DNA of 64,000 nt, taken from the NCBI GenBank assembly GCA_022826685.1, contig JAJDUL010000051.1:1-64000 (forward strand), written 5' to 3'. Of this stretch, positions 26,009-35,532 are shown one piece after another (within the stretch, counting starts at the first letter, position 1; each line of letters starts with the position of its first letter). The notes below the pieces were generated by a model. The model was given only the letters and a program-made list of their open reading frames with translations, was not told where the DNA came from and ran no database searches. A program made the position numbers and the translations under genes. The DNA comes from Gemmatimonadota bacterium. GTDB lineage: Bacteria; Gemmatimonadota; Gemmatimonadetes; Palauibacterales; Palauibacteraceae.

Positions 26009-27565
26009 TCATGAGGGAGCAGCTCCCGCTGGGGGTTCGACTTCAAGATCTTCGCCAGCGCCCTCCGATGTCAAAGAAGGCGCCGATTCGACGAGGAGCG
26101 CTCTCAGTCGGGCGCGGTCCACCTTGCCCGTCGCCGTCCGGGGGAGACGATCGAGCACCTCCCAGCGCCGGGGCACGCGCGGACCCGACAGCCGTTCGCG
26201 GCACCACGGATCGAGCCGGGCGGGGAGGTCGGGCTCTTCGCCGGCAACGACGGCGACCACGACCTGCCCCCACCGGTGATCCGGCACGCCGATGACGGCG
26301 GTTTCCCGCACGTCCGGGTGGGCGGCGAGCACGGCTTCGACGTGTGCCGGGTCGACGTTCGCTCCTCCGCTCACGATCCGGTCGCGCAGCCGCCCCGTCA
26401 CCTCCAGGCGACCTTGCTCGTCGAGACGACCGAGGTCGCCCGTCGCGAACCAGGCGTCGGTGGGCCGCGCGGACTCTCCGACGTATCCCCGGAACAGCGT
26501 GTCGCCGCGCACCTCGATGTGCCCTCGGGCGGGCGCGCCGGCCGACCCTTCGCCGGCGTCGCCGGGGGGGCGGATCCGCACTTCGACGCCGGTCAGCGGG
26601 ACGCCGGCCGACCGGTCGCCGGCGCGCACCTCCGCCGGAGTCGCCGTGGTGACTTGCGACCCCGCCTCGGTCAATCCGTACGTCAGCGCGATCGGCCACC
26701 CGGCGGAAAGCGCCCGCTCGGCCAGGTCCGGCGGGGTCGCCGCGCCGCCGAGCAGGACGGCGCGCAGAGAGCCCGTCGGCCGGGCGCCGGCGGCCAGCAG
26801 CCCGTGCAGCATGGCCGGCACGAGCGAGAGGTGCGTCACGGCGAGCTCGCCGAGCGCCCGGGCAACGGAGGCGGCGTCGAACCGCGGCCCCGCCAGCGCG
26901 ACCGTGGCGCCCGCGGCCGCGGCCCTCAGCGGCACGGCGAGCCCTCCGACGTGCGCCCAGGCAAGCGTCGCGAGCCACCGGTCGCCCGCGCCGAATCCGA
27001 GGCGCTCGTTCGAGGCGATCGCGTTCGCGCGCAGCGACCCCCATTCGTGGGCGACGAAGCGGGGCAGGCCGTCGGTTCCGGAGGTGGGGAGGATGACGCC
27101 GGCCCCGGGGAGATCCCCCTGTACGGGAGGTGCCACTGCAGCGGGGAGATGCGCCGGAGCAGGGTCCCGCACATGCAGGGCGATCTCTCCGATCCCGGAG
27201 ACCGCGAGTGCCCGCGACCTCCACCCGGGCGTCGGCCACGCCGCAGCCCTCCCCGTGAGGGCGGCGGCCGGCTGGAGCGCCGCGACGAAAGCGTCCCGCT
27301 CATGCGACGTCCACTCCGCGTGTGCGGGCGCGAGCACCCAGGCACCCCCCGGCGCGGCTTCCTGCGCGACCGCGGCCAGGGCGGCCGCGCCGGCCGGATC
27401 CAGCGGGAACTGGTGAGCGACGACGGCCCCGGCCTCCACCCCCTCGTCGTTCAGGGCGCCGGCCACCGTGTCGCTCGCGGCGCGGATCTCGGCGGCGGAC
27501 CACGCCCGCTCTCGCGACACGAGCGCGAAGGACACGGCCGAGGCGGGAGTCGCGGGTTCGTTCAC
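26009..27565 (-). CDS. menE: o-succinylbenzoate--CoA ligase (AMP-binding)
   Basis: Activates o-succinylbenzoate with CoA for menaquinone synthesis. The AMP-binding fold is visible: ILPTSGTDGLPRFV (P-loop-like, about residue 150), LTYGLTEAGSQVTT, the adenylate Asp in WFATGDLGRLDEQGRLEVTGRLRD, and C-terminal RTATGKVDRARL carrying the catalytic lysine. About 518 residues. GTG 27565 overlaps the menA stop by four bases (GTGA). Assignment as MenE in place of another acyl-CoA ligase rests on its position behind menA/menB/menD/menF. Confidence 0.85.
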   Translation of the reverse strand: MNEPATPASAVSFALVSRERAWSAAEIRAASDTVAGALNDEGVEAGAVVAHQFPLDPAGAAALAAVAQEAAPGGAWVLAPAHAEWTSHERDAFVAALQPAAALTGRAAAWPTPGWRSRALAVSGIGEIALHVRDPAPAHLPAAVAPPVQGDLPGAGVILPTSGTDGLPRFVAHEWGSLRANAIASNERLGFGAGDRWLATLAWAHVGGLAVPLRAAAAGATVALAGPRFDAASVARALGELAVTHLSLVPAMLHGLLAAGARPTGSLRAVLLGGAATPPDLAERALSAGWPIALTYGLTEAGSQVTTATPAEVRAGDRSAGVPLTGVEVRIRPPGDAGEGSAGAPARGHIEVRGDTLFRGYVGESARPTDAWFATGDLGRLDEQGRLEVTGRLRDRIVSGGANVDPAHVEAVLAAHPDVRETAVIGVPDHRWGQVVVAVVAGEEPDLPARLDPWCRERLSGPRVPRRWEVLDRLPRTATGKVDRARLRALLVESAPSLTSEGAGEDLEVEPPAGAAPS

Positions 27566-28455
27566 CACAGGCAGCCGACCGCGAACAGGAGACCCCAGGC
27601 CCCGGTCGTCCGCGCCGTGGCGGCGAGGGCGGGGTTGAGCGTCCGCGGGTCCTCGTACGTCCACACGACCCTCAGCGGAGCGATCGCGAACAGAGCCGCG
27701 CCCGACGCGAGCAGCGTCCCCGGAGGCCACCATCCCGCCATGACGCCGACCGGCGGCACCGCGGTCGCGACCGCGACGAGCAGCGAATATTGGATCCGCG
27801 TCGCGGAGGGGCCGATCCGTACCGCCAGCGTGCGCTTTCCCGCCGCGGCATCCGTCGTGATGTCGCGCAGATTGTTCACGACCAGGATCGCCGTGGCGAG
27901 CGCCCCCGCGCCGAGTCCCGCGAGCAGCGCCTCGGGCGCCCAGCGGAGGAGCTGCACGTAATACGTGCCGGCCACGGCGACGGGACCGAACAGGATCAGC
28001 ACGGCCAAATCGCCCAGCCCGTGGTAGCCGTACGGCCACGGCCCACCCGTGTAGCAGACCGCCAGCAGGATCGAGCCCACGCCGATCCACACGACCGGCC
28101 ATCCGCCCACGTTCACGAGATAGACGCCCACCGCAAAGGCGAGAGCGAACGATACCGCCGCCCCGAGCCGGACGGCGGCCGCGGTCAGGAGGCCTGTCTG
28201 CGTGACCCGCGGAGTGCCGAGCCGGTCGGCCGTGTCCGCGCCGCGCGCAAAGTCGGAGTAGTCGTTCGCGAAGTTCGTGCCGATCTGAATGAGCAGTGCG
28301 GCGCCGAGCGCCGCCAGAAAGGGCGCGACGGAGAAGCCGCCGTCCTTCCACGCCAACCCGCCGCCCGCGATCACGGGCCCCGCAGCGGCCGGCAGCGTGC
28401 GCAGGCGCGCGCCGGCGATCCACGCGCCCGCGCTGCCGGGCGTTACGGGCGCCAA
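27562..28455 (-). CDS. menA: 1,4-dihydroxy-2-naphthoate polyprenyltransferase
   Basis: An integral membrane UbiA-family prenyltransferase that joins the polyprenyl chain to DHNA. The first Asp-rich motif is [18 protein letters not shown] and the second is [16 protein letters not shown]. At least seven hydrophobic helices follow in order. TTG 28455 overlaps the end of menB by 13 bases, since no ATG or GTG precedes the conserved start [13 protein letters not shown]. About 297 residues, normal for MenA. Its prenyl donor probably comes from the synthase at 50841-51827. Confidence 0.9.
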   Translation of the reverse strand: MAPVTPGSAGAWIAGARLRTLPAAAGPVIAGGGLAWKDGGFSVAPFLAALGAALLIQIGTNFANDYSDFARGADTADRLGTPRVTQTGLLTAAAVRLGAAVSFALAFAVGVYLVNVGGWPVVWIGVGSILLAVCYTGGPWPYGYHGLGDLAVLILFGPVAVAGTYYVQLLRWAPEALLAGLGAGALATAILVVNNLRDITTDAAAGKRTLAVRIGPSATRIQYSLLVAVATAVPPVGVMAGWWPPGTLLASGAALFAIAPLRVVWTYEDPRTLNPALAATARTTGAWGLLFAVGCLW

Positions 28456-29303
28456 GGGTACTGTCGGAAGTTCGGCGCGCGCTTCTCGAGGAACGCGTTC
28501 TTCCCTTCCTGGCCCTCCTCCGTCATGTAGAAGAGCATCGTCGCGTGACCCGCGAGTTCCTGGAGCCCGGCCTGCCCATCGCAGTCCGCGTTCATTGCCG
28601 CCTTCAGGCACCGGATCGCGAGCGGGCTCTTCCCCAGAATCTCGCGGGCCCAGTCGACCCCCTCCGCTTCCATCCGCGCGAGCGGCACGACCTTGTTCAC
28701 GAGCCCCATCCGCTCCGCTTCCTCCGCTCCGTACTGCCGGCACAGGTACCAGATCTCGCGCGCCTTCTTCTGTCCCACCGACCGCGCCAGGTACGAGGAA
28801 CCGAACCCCCCGTCGAAGCTCCCCACCTTTGGCCCCGTCTGTCCGAACACGGCGTTGTCCGCCGCGATCGTGAGATCGCACACGACATGCAGTACATGCC
28901 CGCCGCCGATCGCGTACCCGGCGACGAGCGCGATGACCGGCTTCGGCATCGAGCGGATGAGGCGCTGGAGCTCGAGGACGTTGAGGCGCGCGACGCCGTC
29001 CTTCCCCACATATCCGGCGGTCCCGCGCACGCGCTGGTCGCCACCGGAGCAGAAGGCCCACTTCCCGTCCCTCGAAGGTCCGTTGCCGGTGAGGAGGACG
29101 ACGCCGATCTCCTCGTCATCTCTCGCGTCCTGAAACGCCTCGTACATCTCGAACAGCGTGTCGGGACGGAACGCGTTGCGAACCTCGGGTCGGTTGAAGG
29201 CGATGCGGGCGATCCCGTCGCTCTTGTGGTAGGTGATGTCCCGGTAGTCGCCGGCCGGCTTCCAATCGACACCGCTCTCCGGGGGGGAAAAGGTCTCTGC
29301 CAT
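28443..29303 (-). CDS. menB: 1,4-dihydroxy-2-naphthoyl-CoA synthase
   Basis: Crotonase-fold enzyme that cyclises o-succinylbenzoyl-CoA. Diagnostic features: [16 protein letters not shown], oxyanion-hole [70 protein letters not shown], and the C-terminal [20 protein letters not shown] that extends into a partner subunit in MenB hexamers. ATG 29303 has GGGAGA nine bases upstream; the frame upstream runs into menD. About 286 residues. Confidence 0.95.
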   Translation of the reverse strand: MAETFSPPESGVDWKPAGDYRDITYHKSDGIARIAFNRPEVRNAFRPDTLFEMYEAFQDARDDEEIGVVLLTGNGPSRDGKWAFCSGGDQRVRGTAGYVGKDGVARLNVLELQRLIRSMPKPVIALVAGYAIGGGHVLHVVCDLTIAADNAVFGQTGPKVGSFDGGFGSSYLARSVGQKKAREIWYLCRQYGAEEAERMGLVNKVVPLARMEAEGVDWAREILGKSPLAIRCLKAAMNADCDGQAGLQELAGHATMLFYMTEEGQEGKNAFLEKRAPNFRQYPWRP

Positions 29304-29316
29304 CTCGGGTTCTCCC

Positions 29317-31080
29317 TCAGATCTCGCGGCGCGCCGCCTCCTTCGCGCTTTCGATCGCGGCGGCGCGCTGCTGCCAGTTGTGTTCACGCTCGATGCACGC
29401 CTCCGTGAGGCGAAGGCCGCGGCCCTCCGCCTCCGGGCCCGGCGCCTTCACCGCCTCCCGCAATTCGGCGGCCGACGAGACGAGACGGTGCGGGATTCCG
29501 GCGGCGGCGGCAACCGCGCCGAGATCGACGGACTGGGGCATGACGACGTACGGGGTGAAGGGCGGATCGTGCTCGCGGATCGGCAGCATGTGGAAGATGC
29601 CGCCGCCGCGGTTCTGGATGACGACGAGGTGGAGCGAGATGCCGGGCGGGCGATCCACGAGCAGCGCCCCCACATCGTGTAGCAGCGTGAGGTCGCCGAT
29701 GAGCGCCGCCGCGGGCCGTCCCGCGGCGGCCGCGGCGCCGAGTGCCGCGCTCACGTTGCCATCGATCCCGCTCGCGCCCCGCAGACCGAGCGGGCGCAGC
29801 GGTCGATCCGTCGCACGCGTGAAGGCGTCCACGTCGCGAATCGGCATCGAGTTGCCGATGAACCAGGGCGTCCCGTCGGGGAGGCTTCGCGCCATGGTGT
29901 CGGCGACAGCGCCCTCGAACCACGTCCCCGCCAGCGACGGCTCGACCGCCAGCCGCGCCGCGCGGTCCACTGCCCGCCACCGCTCGACCCAAGCCTCTTC
30001 CGCTTCCCCGGAGTCGGTCGCGGCCGCACGCTGGAGAGTCGCGACGGGATCGCCCGTTAGCGGGCGCGCGCTCGTTGCGAGATGATCCCGCCAGCGGTGC
30101 GTCGCGTCGAGCACGAACTGGGGCGCGTCCGCGTGCCGCTCCAGGTAGCGACAGACCGCCGCGGAGGTCGGCGCGCGGCCGACGCGAACGATCAGATCGG
30201 GGCGGAGCGCCGCGGCGACGTCATCGGCCCGGAGCGAGAGATCGGCGCTGCTCATCGTCCAGCGCTCCGCGCCGGAGCCGAAACGGGCGCCGGAGAGCGG
30301 ATCGGCGATGAGCGGAACGCGAACCCGGCGCGCCAGCGCCAGGGCGGCGCGGCCGATCCCGCACCGCCGGTTGGGACCGCAGACGATCAGCGGTCGCCGC
30401 GCGCCTTGCAGCAGGGCGGCGAGTTCGCCACCGGCGTCCGGCGGCAGCGTTCCGGGAGCGTCGTCGGGCGTCGCGGAGCCGGGGAGGCGCGGCTCCAGAC
30501 CGGGGGGCACGTCGCCCGCGACGTGGACCGGCTCGAGCGGCTTCGCGAACTGAACGTTCAGATGCACCGGTCCCGCGGGAGACCCGAGCGCCGCACGCCA
30601 CGCCGCCTCGACCGCGGCTCCAAGGCGCGCGAGCCCCGCGGCCGTCGGTTCCGGAAGCGCAAGGTCAATGGATCGCCGGGGGTACTGGCCGAAGAGATCC
30701 CGCTGGTCGATCGTCTGGTTCGCATCCGTTCCCCTCAGCGCCGCCGGCCGGTCCGCCGTCAGCGCGAGGAACGGGATCTCGCTCCGGCTCGCTTCCACAA
30801 CCGCCGGAAAGAGGTTGGCCGCAGCGGTGCCGGACGTAGTGACGACCGCAGCCGGCCGTCCGCTCGCCGCGCCCACGCCCAGAGCGAAGAAGCCAGCGCT
30901 CCGTTCATCCACATGGGGGTGAAGGGTGAACCGGTCGTCCGCGGCCAGCGCCTCTACGAGGGGGGCCGAGCGGGATCCGGAACCGATGCAGGCGTGCGAC
31001 ACTCCGCGCCGCCCGAGCCCGTCGACGAGCGCCCGCGCCCACAGTGCGTTCCGATTGGGCGCGGCCGGCGTCCGGCTCAC
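29317..31080 (-). CDS. menD: 2-succinyl-5-enolpyruvyl-6-hydroxy-3-cyclohexene-1-carboxylate synthase
   Basis: ThDP-dependent enzyme joining isochorismate and 2-oxoglutarate. The N-terminal pyrimidine domain shows [24 protein letters not shown], ThDP-activating Glu context and [35 protein letters not shown] is typical of MenD. The C-terminal domain shows [15 protein letters not shown] and [16 protein letters not shown]. Length about 587, normal. GTG 31080 overlaps the menF stop by four bases. Confidence 0.93.
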   Translation of the reverse strand: MSRTPAAPNRNALWARALVDGLGRRGVSHACIGSGSRSAPLVEALAADDRFTLHPHVDERSAGFFALGVGAASGRPAAVVTTSGTAAANLFPAVVEASRSEIPFLALTADRPAALRGTDANQTIDQRDLFGQYPRRSIDLALPEPTAAGLARLGAAVEAAWRAALGSPAGPVHLNVQFAKPLEPVHVAGDVPPGLEPRLPGSATPDDAPGTLPPDAGGELAALLQGARRPLIVCGPNRRCGIGRAALALARRVRVPLIADPLSGARFGSGAERWTMSSADLSLRADDVAAALRPDLIVRVGRAPTSAAVCRYLERHADAPQFVLDATHRWRDHLATSARPLTGDPVATLQRAAATDSGEAEEAWVERWRAVDRAARLAVEPSLAGTWFEGAVADTMARSLPDGTPWFIGNSMPIRDVDAFTRATDRPLRPLGLRGASGIDGNVSAALGAAAAAGRPAAALIGDLTLLHDVGALLVDRPPGISLHLVVIQNRGGGIFHMLPIREHDPPFTPYVVMPQSVDLGAVAAAAGIPHRLVSSAAELREAVKAPGPEAEGRGLRLTEACIEREHNWQQRAAAIESAKEAARREI

Positions 31081-32510
31081 CGCATCCGCGCGACACCGAG
31101 CGCCGCGAGCATCGTCTGCAGCTTCACCCGGGTCTCGTCCCATTCCGCCCGAGCCCGGGAGTTGCTCACGAGGCCCGCGGCAGCGTAGAGCCGAAAGAGC
31201 GGTCCCCTGGCGACGCCGCCGCGCAACGCCGGAGCGAACTCCCCGTCACCCTCTTCGTCGAACCAGCCGACCGGACCCGCGTACCAGCCGCGACTTTCCG
31301 TCTCGCGCGCCCGGATCATTTCGAGGGCGTTGGCGCGCGGGTCACCGCACACGGCTGCGGTGGGATGGAGCTTCTCCACAAGCGACAGGATATGCGTCCC
31401 GGGTCGCGTCTCCGCCTCCAGGTCCGTGCGCAGGTGCTGGATCCGCGGCAAGCGCAGGAGGGCGGGCTCCGGGATCGCTCCGATCCGGACACCGCCCTGG
31501 CGCAGCCGTTCGACGATGTCCTCGACAACGACGAGGTGTTCCTCCCGGTTCTTGCGGCTATCGATCAACTGGCGGCCGAGCCAGGCGTCCGATGCCGGAT
31601 CCGAGCCGCGCGGCGTCGACCCCCCGACCGCCATCGTGCGAAAACGCCGGCCGCGCAGCGAACCGATCAACTCGGGGGCGGCACCGACGAGGAAGCGGTC
31701 GCGCGCGAACTGCATCAGGTAGAGGTGCGCTAGCGGGTTCGCCGTGCGCAGAGCGGTGAGAACCGCGGCGGAGTCCGGCGGTCTCCCGAGCGTGATGTCG
31801 ATGGAGCGCGCGAGCACAACCTTTCGTACCCGGCCGGACCGGATCTCGTCAAGGATCTCGTTCACGGCGCGCTGCCATTGCCGCCGATCCACGAGTTCCT
31901 GGATCGCGGTCGCGGACGGGACGGGCCCCGGCGTCGCCCCGTGGCGCTCGAGCCTGGCCAGTTGCTCGCGTGTGCGCGTCGCGCGGCGGCGGAGTCGATC
32001 GATGGCCCGGTCGCCGGAGGTGCTGGCGTCGAAGCGGCGCGTCACCGTCAGCCACGCGCCACGTTCGTCCGCCTCGACCTCGTAGGCCGGCAGCACGAAT
32101 CGGGCACCCGGGAACGCCTCCCAGAAGCCCGGCTCCCGATCCGCACGGCGCGCGGGGTCGAAGGCGAAGCCGCCGTGCATTCGCGGCCGCCGCGCCTCCC
32201 CGTCCAGGTCGAGGACCCACGGCTCAGAGAACAGCGTCGCCGCGCGCTCCCGCGTCCAGGCGATGAGATCTCCGGGCGGGGGTCCCGGGACGCCCTCCCG
32301 GCTGTCGATCTCCGCGGCGGAGCCTGCGTGCGCGATCCAGTGCGGGCCGCTCTGCCAGAAGCCGCGCACACCGACCGTCGGCGAGGCGAGCACGGCCTCG
32401 GGCTCGATGCTCGGCAAACGCAGCGTCACGCTGGCGAAATAGCCCGCCCCGCGCGCGGCCTCGACCGCCTCCTCCGCCCGCTTCTCGCGGGAGGGCCGTG
32501 CCGCCTTCAC
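31077..32510 (-). CDS. menF: isochorismate synthase
   Basis: Converts chorismate to isochorismate, the entry step to menaquinone. The chorismate-binding domain has VRKVVLARSIDI, PLAHLYLMQFARDRFLVGAAPELIGS, MAVGGSTPRGSDP, and KLHPTAAVCGDPRANALEMI, followed by GWYAGPVGWFDEEGDGEFAPALRG. These distinguish isochorismate synthases from anthranilate synthase component I. About 477 residues. GTG 32510 overlaps the HDAC stop and lies at the edge of a 14-base tandem repeat. Confidence 0.92.
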   Translation of the reverse strand: MKAARPSREKRAEEAVEAARGAGYFASVTLRLPSIEPEAVLASPTVGVRGFWQSGPHWIAHAGSAAEIDSREGVPGPPPGDLIAWTRERAATLFSEPWVLDLDGEARRPRMHGGFAFDPARRADREPGFWEAFPGARFVLPAYEVEADERGAWLTVTRRFDASTSGDRAIDRLRRRATRTREQLARLERHGATPGPVPSATAIQELVDRRQWQRAVNEILDEIRSGRVRKVVLARSIDITLGRPPDSAAVLTALRTANPLAHLYLMQFARDRFLVGAAPELIGSLRGRRFRTMAVGGSTPRGSDPASDAWLGRQLIDSRKNREEHLVVVEDIVERLRQGGVRIGAIPEPALLRLPRIQHLRTDLEAETRPGTHILSLVEKLHPTAAVCGDPRANALEMIRARETESRGWYAGPVGWFDEEGDGEFAPALRGGVARGPLFRLYAAAGLVSNSRARAEWDETRVKLQTMLAALGVARMR

Positions 32511-33451
32511 GCCGTCGCCCTCATGCCGTCGCCTTCATGCCGTCGCCCTTCGATCTCGCGCGCCGTCCTGTGCGCGATCGCGTGCAGTTCCGCCGTCTGT
32601 CGGGGCGTGGCCGCGTACCCGCCCGACAGGAGGAGCGTGAGCGGGAGCCCCTCCCCGCGCAACGTGCCGATGACCCACCGATCCCTTCGCTCCAGACCGG
32701 CGCGTGTGAGCGCGAGACGCCCGAAACGATCGCCGGCGACGACATCCACGCCGGCAAGGTAGAACACGAGGTCGGGACGCGACCGGGTCACGGCCTCGGG
32801 AAGGAATCGTCGCAGCGCCTCCTCGTATTCCTCGTCTCCCGCGCCATCGGGCAGAGCCACATCGAGATCCGATGGGGTGGGCCTGAAGGGGTAGTTCCCC
32901 GCCCCGTGCATGGAGAAGGTGAAGGTCTCGGGGTCATCGGCGAACACGGCTGCGGTGCCGTTCCCCTGGTGGACATCGAGATCCACGACGAGCGCACGGC
33001 GAATCCACCCGCCGCGCCGCAGCACCCTGACGGCGACACCCACGTCGTTCAGGACGCAGAACCCCTCTCCGTGATCCGGAAACGCATGGTGCGTCCCTCC
33101 GGCCAGATTCGCCGCCACTCCATCTTCCAGCGCCATCCACGCCGCATTGACGGTGCCCCGGACGGCGAGTCGCGACCGGCGCACGAGCGCGGGCGACCAC
33201 GGGAGCCCGAGGCGTCGCTCCTCCGCGCGCCCGAGAGCGCCGTGCCGGAGCTTGTAGAGGTACTCCGGCGTGTGCACGAGCGCCAAGTCCTCCCACGCGG
33301 CCTGCTCCGGCTCGACGATGTCCTTCAGCCCGACGATCCCGTCGCGTTCGAGGATCTGCCTCAGCGCGAGGAACTTTCCCATCGGGAAGCGGTGGCCCGC
33401 GGGCAGCGGCACCGTGTACCCGGCGCTGTAGGCGACGCGGAGCCTCGACAC
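32507..33451 (-). CDS. histone deacetylase family (AcuC/HdaH-like) amidohydrolase
   Basis: A zinc-dependent deacetylase fold of about 314 residues. Motifs in order: HRFPMGKF, LVHTPEYL, GGTHHAFPDHGEGFCVLND with the paired active-site His, the zinc Asp/His DLDVHQGNGTAAVF, HGAGNYPF, the second zinc Asp in LAGVDVVAGD, and LLSGGYA. All metal ligands look present, so activity is expected. Bacterial relatives deacetylate polyamines, acetylated acids or proteins. GTG 33451 shares one base with the TonB receptor stop (TAGTG). Its last nine codons are made of a 14-base tandem repeat. Confidence 0.88.
   Translation of the reverse strand: MSRLRVAYSAGYTVPLPAGHRFPMGKFLALRQILERDGIVGLKDIVEPEQAAWEDLALVHTPEYLYKLRHGALGRAEERRLGLPWSPALVRRSRLAVRGTVNAAWMALEDGVAANLAGGTHHAFPDHGEGFCVLNDVGVAVRVLRRGGWIRRALVVDLDVHQGNGTAAVFADDPETFTFSMHGAGNYPFRPTPSDLDVALPDGAGDEEYEEALRRFLPEAVTRSRPDLVFYLAGVDVVAGDRFGRLALTRAGLERRDRWVIGTLRGEGLPLTLLLSGGYAATPRQTAELHAIAHRTAREIEGRRHEGDGMRATA
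32511..32552. repeat. 14-bp tandem repeat (3 copies) spanning the HDAC/menF junction
   Basis: Three copies begin at 32511, 32525 and 32539, each starting GCCGTCGCC and ending TCAT, TCAT and TTCG. A degenerate fourth lies at the menF start codon. The unit is not a multiple of three, so HDAC reads each copy in a different frame. Every copy carries a TGA read in only one frame. Confidence 0.7.
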
Positions 33452-35532
33452 TAGAAAAACCGGAACTGGAGTCGCAGCAGACGGCCGGGCTGCGGCAGTC
33501 CGCACTGATCGAAGACCGTCGCGTCCGCGAGGTTGTCCAGCGACAGAGAGGTCTGAAGCGTCCGGAAGGGCCCGCCGACCGCAAACTCCCGGCTCACGAC
33601 GAGGTCGACGCGGGCCGTCGGGTCGAGGGCGACGTCGGCGTCGAAATCCGGATCGACGCAGTACTGGCGTCCGATCGCCTCTACTGCGGCCCGCGCCCGG
33701 AGACCCGCGGGGAGCGGACCCTCCACGTGCGCCCCCACGGCGATCGCCGGCTGGTACTCCGCACGAAGCGTGCGGCCCTCGAACCGCCGGTCCGTGACTT
33801 CCACATTCTGCCACGTCAGGTCGCCGCCAACGGAGACCCCGCCCCACCGGGCGTCGCCGAGAAGCTCGACCCCCGCCGCGTCCACGCGACGCCGGTTCTC
33901 TCGCCGGAACCTCCCGTCGCCGAGCCCCGTACGCACGATCGCGTTCGAGAAACTCTGGATAAAAAGCACGGCCTGCGCCTCGACCTCCGCCCCGAACGCC
34001 TCGACCGTCCCGGTGACGCCCCCTTCCGCCGCACGGAGGATCTCCGGCGCGAGTTCGTGGTTGGGTTCGAAGCGGCCGAGCGCACCCGAATACAGTTCCC
34101 GCAGCGACGGAAAGCGCACACGGCGGCTCGCCCCCATGTGGAAGCGAACGCGCCGTCCGATCTGCGCGGATCCTCCGACGCGCGCCCCCCAGTCGTCGAT
34201 CGTCTCGCGCGCTTCGCGACCACCGGTCTCCGGTGTGCTGCCGCGATCCCAGCTCGCCCCCAGGCTGACGCGGGCGCCGGACCAGAACCCCGCGCCGGGA
34301 CTCGCGAGCGGCAACTCGACCTCACCGCCGAGACTGAACAGCCGCTGACGAAAGGTGGACTCGCCACCGGGCGTGATGCGCTCCACGTGGCGGGTCTCGG
34401 CCACCGTGAGCGCCGTCCGCACGACCCCGTCGCCGAGTTCATGGTCGGACAGACCGCGGAAGGTGAGGGTGCGGTCGTCCGCGAACTCCTGCCCCGTGAT
34501 GTCCTCATAGGCCAGCGTCTCGAACGCGTCGATCTGCGCGTCTCCCGCGTCGATCCCGATGCTGACCTCGAAATCTCCCGTGCCGAAGGGAGTGCGACCC
34601 CACCCGGTACCCGCCGAGACCGTGCTCACGACCCGCTTCGTTTCGGGCATCCTCCAGCGCCGCGGATTCATCGTGTGGAGTTCCGGCGGAATCCCCCTCT
34701 CCGCGCGATACCCGAAGGCGGAGGTGGACACCCACGCGCCCCCTTCGGATTCGGCCCGGCCCGTGAAGAAGGCGCTCGCGTGATCGAGATCGCTGTTCAG
34801 GCGCCGGTTCGGGTCGGCCGCGGCCGGCTGCACGACACCGCCGGGAAGGGGCACGCCGTCGCGCGTCCGGTAGGCGCCGCCCGCCTGCACGGAGACGCCG
34901 CCCTCCCCCGAGCTCCACGTGCGTCCGAGGCGCACGCCGCCGAACGCCGCGCCGGTCGCGTCCATCCCGCCCTGCATCCCGTTGAGCCGCCGATCCGCTT
35001 CCACGCTCCCGTGTCCGATCTCGATCGAGACCACGCCGCCGAGAACGTTGGGACCATGGAGGACCGAGGAGATGCCCCGGAAGAGCTGGATCTCGCGCGC
35101 CGCATCGACCGGAATGAGCGAGAGGTCGGTGCGCGCGTCCCAGCCGAGGGTCAGCGGCACGCCGTCGACGAGCACGGCGAACTGGCGCGACTCGGTTCCT
35201 CGCAGCGTCGGCTGGGCTTCGCCGCGCGAGTTCTCGCGCACCTGAAGGAAGGGAATCTCGCGCAGCGCCTCCTCGAGCAGGGGGACGGCGGCCACGCGCG
35301 GCGACTGAAGGCTGAGGCGCACGGCGCTCGCGCCCGAGACGCTGGCGACGGGCCGCAGCGCCTCGATTCGGAGTTCGCGGAGCCGGAAGGAGACGGTATC
35401 CCGGGACACGGTGTCCGGCACCTGCCCGGCCACGCTCTCCGCCCCCGGGAAAAAAGCGAGCGCGGCGAGAAGCGGCCACGCGCCACGCGCGGCGATGCGC
35501 CTGCCGACCTTCCGTTCCATCCTCCGCGTCAT
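33451..35532 (-). CDS. TonB-dependent outer-membrane receptor
   Basis: A 693-residue receptor. The signal peptide ends SVAGQ. A plug domain at about 60-190 shows LEEALREIPFLQVREN, TLRGTESRQFAVLVDGVPL, and EIQLFRGISSVLHGPNVLGGVVSIEI. A 22-strand barrel follows, ending LRLQFRFF with a C-terminal aromatic. A canonical TonB box is not obvious. It lies between lnt and the deacetylase in the long minus-strand run, with ATGA overlap at its start and TAGTG at its end. Ligand unknown; a siderophore or vitamin is possible but nothing in the sequence decides. A second ATG at 35520 could be the start. Confidence 0.9.
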   Translation of the reverse strand: MTRRMERKVGRRIAARGAWPLLAALAFFPGAESVAGQVPDTVSRDTVSFRLRELRIEALRPVASVSGASAVRLSLQSPRVAAVPLLEEALREIPFLQVRENSRGEAQPTLRGTESRQFAVLVDGVPLTLGWDARTDLSLIPVDAAREIQLFRGISSVLHGPNVLGGVVSIEIGHGSVEADRRLNGMQGGMDATGAAFGGVRLGRTWSSGEGGVSVQAGGAYRTRDGVPLPGGVVQPAAADPNRRLNSDLDHASAFFTGRAESEGGAWVSTSAFGYRAERGIPPELHTMNPRRWRMPETKRVVSTVSAGTGWGRTPFGTGDFEVSIGIDAGDAQIDAFETLAYEDITGQEFADDRTLTFRGLSDHELGDGVVRTALTVAETRHVERITPGGESTFRQRLFSLGGEVELPLASPGAGFWSGARVSLGASWDRGSTPETGGREARETIDDWGARVGGSAQIGRRVRFHMGASRRVRFPSLRELYSGALGRFEPNHELAPEILRAAEGGVTGTVEAFGAEVEAQAVLFIQSFSNAIVRTGLGDGRFRRENRRRVDAAGVELLGDARWGGVSVGGDLTWQNVEVTDRRFEGRTLRAEYQPAIAVGAHVEGPLPAGLRARAAVEAIGRQYCVDPDFDADVALDPTARVDLVVSREFAVGGPFRTLQTSLSLDNLADATVFDQCGLPQPGRLLRLQFRFF

